From: Acetobacteraceae bacterium | GTDB lineage: Bacteria > Pseudomonadota > Alphaproteobacteria > Acetobacterales > Acetobacteraceae | Assembly (NCBI GenBank): GCA_025354865.1 | Contig: JANXMB010000190.1 | Span: 1 to 64,000 of the forward strand | Length of the DNA stretch: 64,000 bases | Direction: 5' to 3' | Shown here: positions 22,952-32,463 of the stretch, one piece after another | Position numbering within the stretch: the first letter of the stretch is position 1 | How the letters are laid out: every line of letters begins with the position of its first letter | Position numbers and translations under genes: made by a program | The notes under the pieces: model-generated | Database searches by the model: none | Told to the model about the DNA's origin: nothing | What the model saw: the letters and a program-made list of their open reading frames with translations, nothing else

Positions 22952-24811
22952 ATGCTCCGACGCTTCGAAACACTGCTGCAACCGACCGCTGGCATCCCGG
23001 CCGCCCCGCCAAACGCGGGGTTGGCGGATTTCTATTGGCATTTCATCGGGCAGGCCCGCTGGTTCGCCGTATCTTTGTTCGCGTTCGGCGGCTCGATCGC
23101 GGTCCTGGACACGATGATTCCCACCTTTATCGGCAAGGTCGTCGGCCTGGTATCGACCCACCCGCCGGAGACGCTGGTGCAGGATACCTGGCCGCAATTG
23201 CTGACGATGGCCGCAATCATCGGACTGGTCCGTCCGCTGACATTCCTCGCCCATAACGTTGTGGTCAACCAGATCGTTAATCCCTCACTCACCAATCTGG
23301 TACGATGGCAGAACCATTGGCACGTCGTACGGCAAAGCTGGACCTTCTTTCAGAACGATTTCGCCGGTCGCATCGCGGCCAGGGTCATGCAGACCGGACC
23401 GTCGATGCGGGAAAGCCTGGTCATGGCCTTCGATGCCGCCTGGTACATCGTCGTCTACGGCGGCAGCGCGCTATTCCTGCTGGGCTCCCTCGACTGGCGC
23501 TTGACGATCCCGATGGCGGTCTGGTTCGCGCTTTATATCGTTATGCTGTCGTGGTTCGTGCCGCGTCTGCGGGAACGTTCGAAAACCATGTCGGAACGCC
23601 GATCCACCCTGATGGGCCGGGTCGTGGACAGCTACACCAACATTCTGACAGTGAAATTATTCGCCCGCGCCGCCGACGAAGACGCCTTCGTGCGCCAAGC
23701 AGTGGACGATCATACCGAGGCATCCCGCGCCCAGGCCCGCATGACAACGGGTTACACCACAACCTTGATGTTCATGAATGCGTCCTTGATCGTCGGCACA
23801 TCGACCATCGCGATATGGCAATGGACGACGGGCCATATCGGCGTTGCCGCCGTGGCGACGGCCATTCCGATGGCATGGCAATTGAACAATATCGCCGGCT
23901 GGGTCGCGCGCAGCATCACCACGATCTTCGAAAATATCGGCACGGTGCAGGATGGCATGCGATCGATCGACCTGCCGCTGGCGATGCCCGATCCGCCGGG
24001 GGCCAAGGAATTGCGCGTTAGCGGCGGGGAAATTCGTATCGAAAATCTGCATTTCGACTACGAGCGCGCCGCCCGCCCGATCGGCGTTCTGCATGGCATC
24101 GATCTGATAATCCGAGCGGGGGAGCGTGTTGGGCTGGTGGGACCGTCGGGGGCGGGGAAATCGACGCTGGTCAATCTGCTGCTGCATTTTTACGAACCGT
24201 CGCAGGGCCGCATTACGATCGACGGGCAGGATATCGCGACCGCAACGCAGGAAAGCCTGCGCACGCAAATCGCAATGGTAACGCAGGATACATCGTTGCT
24301 GCATCGATCGATCCGGGAAAACATCGGTTACGGCCGGCCGAACGCGACCGACGCCGCAATCGAACGCGCGGCCCGTCGGGCGGAGGCACACGACTTCATC
24401 CTCGGGCTCGAAGATTGGCACGGCCGCACCGGCTACGACGCCCATGTCGGGGAACGCGGCGTGAAACTATCCGGCGGACAGCGCCAACGCGTCGCCCTCG
24501 CTCGTACAATCCTGAAAGACGCGCCGATCCTGATATTGGACGAAGCCACATCCGCCTTGGACTCGGAGGTCGAAGCCGCCATCCAAAGCCAGCTCGACGG
24601 GCTGATGGACGGGCGCACCGTCATCGCAATTGCGCATCGACTTTCGACCATTGCCCGCATGGATCGACTGGTAGTACTGAACGAAGGCCGCATCGTCGAA
24701 ATCGGCACCCACCCCGAACTCCTCGCCCTCGACGGCCTATATGCTCGGCTTTGGAAACGACAATCCGGCGCGTTCGATGCAGTAACATCGGATACGATCC
24801 GGATCGGCTGA
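22952..24811 (+). CDS. ABC-type exporter, fused membrane and ATPase domains
   Basis: A 619-aa half-transporter. The N-terminal part (about residues 35-330) has around six membrane segments. The ATPase domain (about 355-600) has Walker [11 protein letters not shown]-loop MVTQDTSLLHRSIREN, signature [13 protein letters not shown], Walker B ILILDEATSALD and the H-loop in AHRLST. The layout matches MsbA/Atm1-type lipid, peptide or thiol exporters, but no substrate can be read from the sequence. It follows smc by 21 bp, an unusual partner, and may simply share its transcript. Confidence 0.9.
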   Translation: MLRRFETLLQPTAGIPAAPPNAGLADFYWHFIGQARWFAVSLFAFGGSIAVLDTMIPTFIGKVVGLVSTHPPETLVQDTWPQLLTMAAIIGLVRPLTFLAHNVVVNQIVNPSLTNLVRWQNHWHVVRQSWTFFQNDFAGRIAARVMQTGPSMRESLVMAFDAAWYIVVYGGSALFLLGSLDWRLTIPMAVWFALYIVMLSWFVPRLRERSKTMSERRSTLMGRVVDSYTNILTVKLFARAADEDAFVRQAVDDHTEASRAQARMTTGYTTTLMFMNASLIVGTSTIAIWQWTTGHIGVAAVATAIPMAWQLNNIAGWVARSITTIFENIGTVQDGMRSIDLPLAMPDPPGAKELRVSGGEIRIENLHFDYERAARPIGVLHGIDLIIRAGERVGLVGPSGAGKSTLVNLLLHFYEPSQGRITIDGQDIATATQESLRTQIAMVTQDTSLLHRSIRENIGYGRPNATDAAIERAARRAEAHDFILGLEDWHGRTGYDAHVGERGVKLSGGQRQRVALARTILKDAPILILDEATSALDSEVEAAIQSQLDGLMDGRTVIAIAHRLSTIARMDRLVVLNEGRIVEIGTHPELLALDGLYARLWKRQSGAFDAVTSDTIRIG

Positions 24812-24903
24812 CCGAAACGGCGCTTCGGTGCGGTCCCGACCGCCCCTGGCAAAGCGCCGCGAACGGCTTTACCGTCGGGCAATCGCAAACTGGGAGAGAA
24901 CCA

Positions 24904-25758
24904 ATGCACTGGACCGATCGTCGCGAGAAATACCGTGCTGCCATCGGCGGCAACGAATGCCTCCATCCCGGCTCGGTATTCGATGCTATTTCGGCTCGAA
25001 TTGCCGAAGAAGTCGGCTTCGAAATCGGCATGTTCGCCGGCTCGATCGGATCGTTTTCGGTCCTGGGCAACCCCGACCTGATCCTGCTGACGCTGACCGA
25101 GTTCGCGCAACAGGCCTATCGCATCAACCGCGCCGGCAAATTGCCGCTGATGGTGGATGCCGATCATGGATACGGCAATGCATTGAACACGATGCGCACC
25201 GTCCAGGAACTGGAAACCGCAGGCGTCGCCGGTATCATGATCGAAGACACCGTGTTGCCCGTGCAATTCGGCGAGAAATCGCCGACGTTGACCTCCCTCG
25301 ATGAGGGCATCGGCAAAATGCGCGCCGCACTTGCCGCCCGCGAAGACAAATCGCTGGTCATCATCGGCCGCACCAGCGCTGCCCAAATCGCCGGGCCGGA
25401 GGAAGCGCTGAAACGTGCCCGGGCCTACCAGAAAGCGGGCGTGGATGCGTTGTTTTTCGCCGGCGGAGTAACCCGGGAATTGCTGGAAGCGCTGCATGCG
25501 GAAATCGAACTCCCGCTCATGCTGGGCGGTGGCGGCAGCATCGGCGACAAAGCGTACCTCGGCAGCCAAGGCGTGCGCGTCGCGTTGCAAGGGCACCAAC
25601 CCTTCTCGGCGGCGGTGCAAGCGACGTACGACACACTCAAGGCCCTGCGCGACGGCGTGGCGCCGGCGGACCTGAAAGGCGTGGCCTCGGCGGAGACGAT
25701 GAAGCGGGTGACGCGGGAAGGCCAGTTCAAGTCCTGGACAGAGAAGTTCCTGACCTAA
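24904..25758 (+). CDS. Isocitrate lyase/PEP mutase family enzyme, possibly oxaloacetate decarboxylase
   Basis: A 284-aa TIM-barrel enzyme of the isocitrate lyase/phosphoenolpyruvate mutase superfamily. Seen: VDADHGYGNALN (metal-binding DxDxG..GN), IEDTVLP in place of the KKCGH catalytic loop, and VIIGRTSA. The N-terminus with HPGSVFDAISARIAEEVGFEIGMFAGS and the length fit the oxaloacetate decarboxylase subgroup described for a Pseudomonas protein. The loop lacks the isocitrate-lyase cysteine, so isocitrate lyase activity is unlikely. GAGAGAACC stands just before the ATG. The GMC genes are convergent downstream. Confidence 0.75.
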   Translation: MHWTDRREKYRAAIGGNECLHPGSVFDAISARIAEEVGFEIGMFAGSIGSFSVLGNPDLILLTLTEFAQQAYRINRAGKLPLMVDADHGYGNALNTMRTVQELETAGVAGIMIEDTVLPVQFGEKSPTLTSLDEGIGKMRAALAAREDKSLVIIGRTSAAQIAGPEEALKRARAYQKAGVDALFFAGGVTRELLEALHAEIELPLMLGGGGSIGDKAYLGSQGVRVALQGHQPFSAAVQATYDTLKALRDGVAPADLKGVASAETMKRVTREGQFKSWTEKFLT

Positions 25759-25827
25759 AGCGGCCCTGCCCCGACCGCCGGTCTGCGGCTTAGGAAATTC
25801 AGATCGTTTGCAACGATAATATGAATT

Positions 25828-27444
25828 TCAAGCCGCAGCCTGCGCGTCCTCCAGCATCGTCGCTGCGGCTTTTTCTGCAATCATGATGGTCGGCGCATTG
25901 GTATTGCCACCGACAACGACCGGCATGATCGACGCGTCCACCACCCGCAACCCGGCGATCCCATGCACCCGCAGGCGCGGATCGACGACGCTGTTGGTGC
26001 CGGTGCCCATGGCGCAGGAACTGGTGGGATGCTGGTTGGATACGCCGGTTTCGCGGACGAACTGCGCCAAATCTTCATCCGAAACGACATGGTTGCCGGG
26101 GATGATTTCGTTGACGGTGTAGGCATGCAGCGCCGGTTGTCCCGCGATATGCCGGCACAGGCGGATCCCTGCCAGAATGGCGCGCATATCGTATTCCGTG
26201 CGCAGATAATCGAATTGCACGGCTGGTGGCGCCAGGGGATCGGGGCTGCCCAATCTGACGGTGCCTCGGCCTTCCGGTCGCAGATGCACCGGCATCAGGG
26301 TGAAGCCGGGGAACGGGTGCGGTACCACGCCGTCCTTGCCGCGTCGTAACGTGCTCCATTCGAAAATATTGATTTGGATATCGGGTCGTTCCAACCGCGA
26401 ATCGCTACGAACGAACGCACCGGCATGGATGCCATTGCTTGCCATGGGTCCCGAGCGGAACAGGGCGTATTGGGCGGCGGCGGCGATTTTTTTGGGCCAA
26501 CTGCGTTCGAGATCGTTCAGGGTAATCGGTTTGGAAATCCGCCAACTCAGGTTGGTATTGAAATGATCGTGCAGATTGGCGCCCACCGCCGGCATATCCC
26601 GCACCACCGGTATGCCCATATCCTGCAAATGCTCCGCCGGGCCGAGGCCGGATAGTTGCAGCAACTGCGGGGAGCCGAAGGCACCGCCGGACACCACGAC
26701 CTCCCCCCGGCAGCGGGCGATCTGCCGTCCTTGCGCGGTTTGGAATTCCACCCCGGTCGCTTTGCCGTTCTCGATGACGACCTTGGTCGCATGGGCGCCG
26801 GTTTGTATCGTCAGATTGGGTCGGGTTTTCGCCGGATTCAGATAGGCTTTGGCGGTACTCCAGCGGCGGCGATTCAATGTCGTTGTCTGGTAGTAACCGC
26901 AGCCGTCCTGTTGCGCGCCGTTGAAATCGGGATTGCGCGGGATACCGGCTTCGACACACGCCTCCAACGCCGCATCCGCCAATTCGAATTTGCTGGGCTG
27001 ATCCGACACATGCAGCGGGCCGCCGACGCCGTGGAAATCGTCCGAGCCACGAGTTTGATTTTCCGCCTTCTTGAAATACGGCAGGACAGAGTCCCAGTCC
27101 CACCCTTCGCACCCGCGTTGCCGCCATTCGTCGTAATCGCCGTGGTTGCCGCGAATGTATACCATTCCGTTAATGGAACTGCTGCCGCCCAGCGTCTTGC
27201 CGCGCGGCAGATAAAGCTTCCTGCCGCCCATCTGGGGTTGCGGGACCGTTTCGAACATCCAATTTATTTTCGGGTTCACATAGGTGCGTGCGAAACCCAG
27301 CGGGATATGAATCCAGGGATTGGTATCCGGCGGCCCGGCTTCCAGCAGCAGCACGCTATACTTGCCAGATTCGGAAAGCCTGGCGGCCATGACGCAGCCG
27401 GCGGAGCCAGCACCGGTAACGATGTAGTCGTATTCGGCGCTCAT
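25828..27444 (-). CDS. GMC family FAD-dependent oxidoreductase (choline dehydrogenase-like), copy 2
   Basis: A 538-aa flavoenzyme. The FAD site is [21 protein letters not shown], the GMC signature 1 is [20 protein letters not shown] (one segment), and the second signature is [17 protein letters not shown]. The active-site His lies in [12 protein letters not shown], and the Asn/His position in [12 protein letters not shown]. The family oxidises alcohols such as choline, glucose or polyethylene glycol ends. No betaine-aldehyde dehydrogenase is adjacent, so choline is not established. Its start overlaps the stop of the paralogue at 27441 (ATGA), indicating a tandem duplication within one operon. 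Confidence 0.9.
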   Translation of the reverse strand: MSAEYDYIVTGAGSAGCVMAARLSESGKYSVLLLEAGPPDTNPWIHIPLGFARTYVNPKINWMFETVPQPQMGGRKLYLPRGKTLGGSSSINGMVYIRGNHGDYDEWRQRGCEGWDWDSVLPYFKKAENQTRGSDDFHGVGGPLHVSDQPSKFELADAALEACVEAGIPRNPDFNGAQQDGCGYYQTTTLNRRRWSTAKAYLNPAKTRPNLTIQTGAHATKVVIENGKATGVEFQTAQGRQIARCRGEVVVSGGAFGSPQLLQLSGLGPAEHLQDMGIPVVRDMPAVGANLHDHFNTNLSWRISKPITLNDLERSWPKKIAAAAQYALFRSGPMASNGIHAGAFVRSDSRLERPDIQINIFEWSTLRRGKDGVVPHPFPGFTLMPVHLRPEGRGTVRLGSPDPLAPPAVQFDYLRTEYDMRAILAGIRLCRHIAGQPALHAYTVNEIIPGNHVVSDEDLAQFVRETGVSNQHPTSSCAMGTGTNSVVDPRLRVHGIAGLRVVDASIMPVVVGGNTNAPTIMIAEKAAATMLEDAQAAA

Positions 27445-29048
27445 CGTGCGTCCTCCAGTATCATCGCGGCGGCTTTTTCGCCGATCATAATGGACGGCGC
27501 GTTGGTATTGCCGCCGACGACCACCGGCATGATCGATGCGTCGGCCACCCGCAGCCCGTCGATCCCGTGCACCCGCAGGCGCGGATCGACGACTGTGTTG
27601 GTGCCGGTGCCCATGGCGCAGGAACTGGCGGGATGGTGATTGGATACGCCGGTCTGGCGCAGGAATTCGGCGAAATCCTCATCCGATCGGGTCGCCGGTC
27701 CCGGCTGCAATTCCTCCGCCACATAGGGTTTCAACGCCGGCTGTTCGGCGATTTTACGCACCAGTTTCATACCGAACAGCACCGCCTGCAAGTCGTATTC
27801 GGTCTTCAGAAAATCGAACGAAATCGCCGGTGCGGCCAGCGGATCGGGGGACGCTAGGCGCACCGTGCCGCGACCGTCCGGGCGCAGATGCACGGGACTA
27901 AGGGTAAAGCCGGGGAATTTATGCGGAATAACCCGATCCTTGGTCCGTTCGAGGGTGCTCCATTCCAGCAGATTGATTTGCAGATCCGGTCGTTCCAATC
28001 TCGGATCGGATCGGGTAAACAACCCTGCTCGGATTCCGTTGCCCGCCATCGGGCCGCTGCGGAACAAACCGTAACGAATGCCGGCAGCGATTTTGCGCGG
28101 CCAGGAATTCTCCAGATCGTTCAGGGTGATTGCTTTGGTGCAACGCCAGCTCATGTATGTGTTGAAATGATCGTGCAGATTCGATCCGACGGCCGGCATA
28201 TCCCGGATCGGCGCAATGCCCATCGCCGACAAATGCTCCGCCGGACCGAGGCCCGACAATTGCAACAACTGCGGCGACCCATAAGCCCCGCCCGACACGA
28301 TCACCTCCGCTCGGGCATGCGCAATTTGAAGGCCGGCGGCGGACCGATATTCGACGCCGGTCGCGCGTCCGTTAGCAACAATCACCCGTGTCGCCTGCGC
28401 ACCGGTTCGGATAGTCAGGTTGGGGCGGAAACGGGCCGGCTCGATATAGGCTTTCGCGGTGCTCCATCGGCGTTTGTTGGACGTGGTGGACTGGTAATAA
28501 CCGGCACCTTCTTGCTGCGCCCCGTTGAAATCGGGGTTGCGCGGAATGCCCGCCTGCTCCGCCGCTTGAAGCATGGCATCCGCCAACTCGAACCCCTCGC
28601 CGTGATCGGACACATCCAGCGGGCCGCCGGCGCCGTGAAATTCGCTGGCCCCACGCGCCTGATTTTCGGCCTTTTTGAAGTATGGCAGGACCGATTCCCA
28701 ATCCCAGCCGACGCAGCCGCGCTGGCGCCATTCGTCGTAATCGGCGTGGTTGCCACGGATGTAGACCATGCCGTTGATCGAGCTGGTGCCACCCAGGGTG
28801 CGACCGCGCGGTAGATAAAGCTGGCGGTTCGCAAGCTGCGGCTGCGGCACGCTCTCGAATTTCCAGTTGACCTTGGGATCGACGTAAGTGCGGGCGAAGC
28901 CGAGCGGAATGTGGATCCAGGGATTGGTGTCGGGCGGCCCGGCTTCGAGCAGCAGAACCCGGTGCTGACCCGATTCCGAAAGGCGCGATGCCACCGCCGC
29001 CCCGGCCGATCCTGCGCCGGCGACGATATAATCGAAGGTGTCGTCCAT
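27441..29048 (-). CDS. GMC family FAD-dependent oxidoreductase (choline dehydrogenase-like), copy 1
   Basis: A 535-aa paralogue of the next gene, with the same motifs in the same order: [55 protein letters not shown] and NHHPASSCAMGT. The frame extends upstream, but the FAD motif sits 7 residues after the ATG at 29048, which also has a GGGGAA-type site upstream; that start is chosen. First gene of the two-gene operon. The long near-identical blocks but distinct ends suggest an older duplication with different substrates. Confidence 0.9.
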   Translation of the reverse strand: MDDTFDYIVAGAGSAGAAVASRLSESGQHRVLLLEAGPPDTNPWIHIPLGFARTYVDPKVNWKFESVPQPQLANRQLYLPRGRTLGGTSSINGMVYIRGNHADYDEWRQRGCVGWDWESVLPYFKKAENQARGASEFHGAGGPLDVSDHGEGFELADAMLQAAEQAGIPRNPDFNGAQQEGAGYYQSTTSNKRRWSTAKAYIEPARFRPNLTIRTGAQATRVIVANGRATGVEYRSAAGLQIAHARAEVIVSGGAYGSPQLLQLSGLGPAEHLSAMGIAPIRDMPAVGSNLHDHFNTYMSWRCTKAITLNDLENSWPRKIAAGIRYGLFRSGPMAGNGIRAGLFTRSDPRLERPDLQINLLEWSTLERTKDRVIPHKFPGFTLSPVHLRPDGRGTVRLASPDPLAAPAISFDFLKTEYDLQAVLFGMKLVRKIAEQPALKPYVAEELQPGPATRSDEDFAEFLRQTGVSNHHPASSCAMGTGTNTVVDPRLRVHGIDGLRVADASIMPVVVGGNTNAPSIMIGEKAAAMILEDAR

Positions 29049-29221
29049 AGCCCGCTTCCCCTGCGTTTCCTCGGGGTTATTAGACCGGGTTCCCCGTGGG
29101 ATGGCCACCCGCGCCGCGCCGAGGCGGTCGGGGTTGCGCCGGAAAATCTCCATCGGCGTTTACGTTTCGTTAATATTTGCTGTGTAGAACGAGGGATTGT
29201 CCGAAATGGAGATGTTTACAT

Positions 29222-29713
29222 ATGTATGCGACAACATTCGATGTCGAGACCGCCCTGCGCGCTGCGGCGGCGCCGATCGTATCTTTGTTGGCTTGCCGTA
29301 AAGCCCGCCTGGACATCGCCGTGCGCCCCGGCCTGACGGTGCGCACCGACCGAGCAACGTTGCAGGATATTGTGCGGGCGGTGCTACGCCGGGCGGTGCT
29401 GGATACGGTGGCCGAAACGTTGCTGCTGACGGCGGCACCGGAACCGGGGCGCATCCGGATCGCCGTCACCGACGACGCGCCGACGACGGCTACCACGGTG
29501 CGGCAGAGCGCGCTGCGCGATACGGCGGCGCTCTTGGCGATGCAGGGCGGTTCGATGCAGATTGACGTGCGCCCGGGGCAGGGCACGATCGTCGCGTTGT
29601 ATTGGCCGGCGCCGCTGACCCCGGTCCTGAGCCGGGAGAGAAGTTCCGATGCCCGAAACACGCCTGAGCAACCCGCTCTTCGGCCCGAATCGATTCAAGT
29701 TGGGGATTTTTAG
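29222..29713 (+). CDS. Degenerate histidine-kinase-type ATPase domain protein
   Basis: A 163-aa protein that looks like an isolated HATPase_c domain: VRTDRATLQDIVRAVLRRAV (position of the N box, but Arg instead of Asn), IAVTDDAPTTA (G1-like, lacking DxGxG) and a C-terminal GGSMQIDVRPGQGTIVALYWP strand pair. There is no phospho-acceptor His domain, transmembrane segment or sensor. It probably does not bind ATP in the normal way. The last 65 bp overlap the start of the LLM gene in another frame, which suggests coupling. Family call moderate, function unknown. Confidence 0.5.
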   Translation: MYATTFDVETALRAAAAPIVSLLACRKARLDIAVRPGLTVRTDRATLQDIVRAVLRRAVLDTVAETLLLTAAPEPGRIRIAVTDDAPTTATTVRQSALRDTAALLAMQGGSMQIDVRPGQGTIVALYWPAPLTPVLSRERSSDARNTPEQPALRPESIQVGDF

Positions 29714-30794
29714 CGCCAATTGCGACGGCGGGCTGACGATGAGCCTGGCACCCGAACGATGGAAGGCGAATTGGGACGATATCGCGGCGATGACCCGGAT
29801 CGCCGACGACGCGGGCATCGAGTTCATTCTGCCGGTGGCGAAATGGCGCGGCTATCAGGGCAAGGCGAATGTCTACGGCAAGTCGTTCGAGACGTTGACG
29901 CATGGCGCGGCCCTGGCGGCGATCACCCGGCGGATCGCCATCTTCTCCACGGTGCATGTCGCATTGGTCACGCCGGCGTTTTGCGCCAAGGCGATCGCCA
30001 CCATCGACCATATCAGCCATGGCCGGGCGGGGTTGAACATCGTCTGCGGCTGGAATCAGCCGGAATTCGATTTGCACGGCCTGACTATCGATCCCGACAC
30101 CCGCTACGACCATGGGCAGGAATGGTTCGACGTCTGGGCCAAGCTGCTCGAAGGCGGGCCGGAGTTCGATTGGGACGGCCGCTTCTTCAAGCTGAAGCGC
30201 CTGCAAACCGACCCTTTGCCGATCCAGCGGCCTCGGCCGCCGGCGATGTCGGCGGGTTTCTCGCCGCGCGGCCGCGATTTCGCCGCCCGCTGCGCCGATG
30301 TCCTGTTCCTCAATGTGACCGAACTGGATCAGGTCCCGGCGATTCTGGCGGACGTGAAAACCCAGATGGACCGCTACCATCGCACTATCTCGGTCTACAC
30401 GATGGGCCATGTGGTCTGCCGCCCGACACGACAGGAGGCCGAGGATTATTTCCACTACTTCGCGGAGGAAATGGCCGATTCCGCCGGCCAGCAATATTAT
30501 CGCGGCCACCGTGGCGCGACCGTCCCGGCCGAGGGCGAAATCCGCATTGCCCGCCCGTTCGAGAACCGTTTCACCCGCCAGGGCCGGTTCCGCTACGATG
30601 GTGCTTACCCCGGTGTGTATCCGTTCGTCGGCACCCCCGACGATATCGCCACCGAAATGGCGGCCATGAGCGCGACGGGTCTGGCCGGATGCACCGTCGC
30701 GTTCGTGGATTACCTGAAGGAGATCCCGTACTTCGTGCAGGAAGTGCTCCCGCGTCTGGAACGGCTGGGCCTGCGGCTGCCGGTCGGTGCCTAG
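29649..30794 (+). CDS. LLM-class flavin-dependent monooxygenase
   Basis: A 381-aa luciferase-like TIM-barrel protein using reduced FMN. Family features: FKLGIFSANCDGGL near the N-terminus, DDAGIEFILPVAKWRGY, ISHGRAGLNIVCGWNQPEF with the conserved R.G.N.V.G stretch, and YPFVGTPDDIATEMAAM near the C-terminus. It resembles alkanesulfonate and pyrimidine (RutA-type) monooxygenases, but the substrate is not decidable. GAGAGAAG precedes the ATG. Its stop codon TAG is formed by the first bases (CTAG) of the inverted-repeat element at 30791. Confidence 0.85.
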   Translation: MPETRLSNPLFGPNRFKLGIFSANCDGGLTMSLAPERWKANWDDIAAMTRIADDAGIEFILPVAKWRGYQGKANVYGKSFETLTHGAALAAITRRIAIFSTVHVALVTPAFCAKAIATIDHISHGRAGLNIVCGWNQPEFDLHGLTIDPDTRYDHGQEWFDVWAKLLEGGPEFDWDGRFFKLKRLQTDPLPIQRPRPPAMSAGFSPRGRDFAARCADVLFLNVTELDQVPAILADVKTQMDRYHRTISVYTMGHVVCRPTRQEAEDYFHYFAEEMADSAGQQYYRGHRGATVPAEGEIRIARPFENRFTRQGRFRYDGAYPGVYPFVGTPDDIATEMAAMSATGLAGCTVAFVDYLKEIPYFVQEVLPRLERLGLRLPVGA

Positions 30795-30896
30795 AGCGCG
30801 ATGCGTTCGCTCTCGCTCACGTATCGCGATCTAACCTGTTGTTTGTTCGCGCGATTCAGACCTCCGGTGATTCCACCTTCGGTCATCGCGCTCTAG
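30791..30896. repeat. 106-bp intergenic element with 13-bp terminal inverted repeats
   Basis: CTAGAGCGCGATG (30791-30803) and CATCGCGCTCTAG (30884-30896) are perfect inverted repeats bounding 106 bp. The right half (30845-30896) is a REP-like unit, GCGCGATTCAGACCTCCGGT and onwards, shared with 3503-3606 and 32341-32416. The left half carries a GTATCGCGATCTAAC block that recurs at 32342. No open frame is present. The left end supplies the stop codon of the upstream monooxygenase. Confidence 0.85.
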
Positions 30897-30948
30897 CGGG
30901 CTGCTATTGCATCTTGCCCGTCCGGCGCCGGTCCCTTATCCCTCCGGC

Positions 30949-32307
30949 ATGCGTAAACAAATTCGCCTCAATGCTTTCGACATGAACTGCATCGGCCACC
31001 AGTCCCCCGGGCTGTGGACGCTGCCGCATGATCGCGCCGACACCTACAACACGCTGGAGTATTGGACCGATCTGGCGAAAACCCTCGAACGCGGCTTGTT
31101 CGATGCGATTTTCCTTGCCGACGTCCTCGGGATTTACGACGTCTACAAAGGCGGGCCGGAAACCGCGCTCGAACAGGCGGTGCAGGTCCCGGTCAACGAC
31201 CCGCTGATGGTTGTGTCGGCGATGGCCTATGCGACGCAACATCTGGGTTTCGGCGTCACCTGCGCGCTGTCCTACGAACACCCCTACCCCTTCGCCCGCC
31301 GCATGAGCACGCTCGATCACCTCACGCGCGGGCGGATCGGCTGGAACATCGTCACCGGGTATCTGGAATCGGCGGCCCGCGGCTTCGGGCAGGCCGGGCA
31401 GGCGGGCCACGACGATCGTTACGCGGTCGCCGAAGACTACATGCAGGCGGTCTACAAATTATGGGAAGCGTCGTGGGAAGACGGCGCGGTGCTGCGGGAC
31501 AAAGCCGGGCGCCGCTTCGCCGATGCATCCAAGATCCACCGGGTGAACCACCAGGGCCCGCATTTCCAGGTCGATGCGATCCATTTGTGCGAGCCTTCGC
31601 CGCAACGCACCCCGGTGCTGTTTCAGGCCGGCGCCTCCACCCGCGGCCGCCAGTTCGCCGCCGATCATGCCGAGTGCGTGTTCATCAACGGCCCCTCGCA
31701 AAAAGTCGTCGGTGCCATTGCGAAGGATGTCCGCGCTCGGGCGGTCGCCTCGGGGCGGGCCGCGAGCGATGTGGCGATCTTCACCCTGATGACCGTGATT
31801 ACTGGCCCCACGCACGCGGCGGCGCAGGCGAAATACGACCGCTATCTGAACCATGTGTCGGAGGACGGCGCGCTGGCGTTGATGTCCGGCTGGACCGGGG
31901 TCGATTTCTCGCAGTTGCCGCCGGACGAGCCGCTGGCGTTTACCGAACGCAATGCCATGGTCTCGGCTTTAGAAAGCTTCACCACCGCCGATCCCGACCG
32001 ATCCTGGACACCGCGCGAGATCGCCCGCCATGCGGCGATTGGCGGCCGCGGGCCGGTGACCGTGGGATCGTACGAAGAAGTCGCCGACACGTTCGAGGAA
32101 TGGATGGACAACGCCGACGTGGACGGTTTCAACCTCGCTTACGCCACGACGCCGGAAACGTTCGAGGACATTGTCGATGGCGTGGTCCCGGAACTGCAGC
32201 GGCGGGGTTTGTATAAGACGGCGTATGCGCCGGGCACGCTGCGCGCGAAACTGACCGGACAGGACCGGCTGCCGGCCAGCCATCCGGCGGCGAAAGTGCG
32301 GCGATAG
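30949..32307 (+). CDS. NtaA/DmoA-type FMN-dependent monooxygenase
   Basis: A 452-aa flavin monooxygenase of the NtaA/SnaA/DszA/DmoA family. Seen: QIRLNAFDMNCIGHQSPGLW, FDAIFLADVLGIYDVY, HLTRGRIGWNIVTGYLESAARG, SPQRTPVLFQAGASTRGRQFAADHAECVF (in part) and GSYEEVADTFEEWMDNADVDGFNL. Relatives act on nitrilotriacetate, dimethyl sulfide or dibenzothiophene sulfone. The sulfide type is attractive given the DmdB-like ligase in the window, but unproven. The start is the ATG at 30949, where homology begins. A reduced-flavin supplier is not adjacent. Confidence 0.85.
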   Translation: MRKQIRLNAFDMNCIGHQSPGLWTLPHDRADTYNTLEYWTDLAKTLERGLFDAIFLADVLGIYDVYKGGPETALEQAVQVPVNDPLMVVSAMAYATQHLGFGVTCALSYEHPYPFARRMSTLDHLTRGRIGWNIVTGYLESAARGFGQAGQAGHDDRYAVAEDYMQAVYKLWEASWEDGAVLRDKAGRRFADASKIHRVNHQGPHFQVDAIHLCEPSPQRTPVLFQAGASTRGRQFAADHAECVFINGPSQKVVGAIAKDVRARAVASGRAASDVAIFTLMTVITGPTHAAAQAKYDRYLNHVSEDGALALMSGWTGVDFSQLPPDEPLAFTERNAMVSALESFTTADPDRSWTPREIARHAAIGGRGPVTVGSYEEVADTFEEWMDNADVDGFNLAYATTPETFEDIVDGVVPELQRRGLYKTAYAPGTLRAKLTGQDRLPASHPAAKVRR

Positions 32308-32310
32308 ACC

Positions 32311-32416
32311 GGGATCCGGACCTCCGGTAGTCCGCCGCCGGGTATCGCGATCTAACGTATTGTTTGTTCGCGCGATTCAGACCTTCGGTGATTCCACTTT
32401 CGGTCATCGCGCTCTA
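32311..32416. repeat. Two REP-like units in tandem
   Basis: The second unit (about 32368-32416, GCGCGATTCAGACCTTCGGT then GATTCCACTTTCGGTCATCGCGCTCTAA) matches the unit at 30845 with few changes. The first (32311-32357, GATCCGGACCTCCGGTAGTC to TATCGCGATCTAAC) is a diverged copy. Between them is TATTGTTTGTTC, as at 30836. The pair fills most of the 156-bp gap between the monooxygenase and osmC-like genes. Confidence 0.8.
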
Positions 32417-32463
32417 ATTCTCAGTTCGATCCGGCGATTCGCACGCCACTACGGGAGAACACC

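Noticed and set aside
25828-29048. Choline dehydrogenase (betA) pair
   Set aside because: The family is right, but no betB, betI or choline transporter is adjacent and GMC enzymes have many substrates, so no gene symbol is given.
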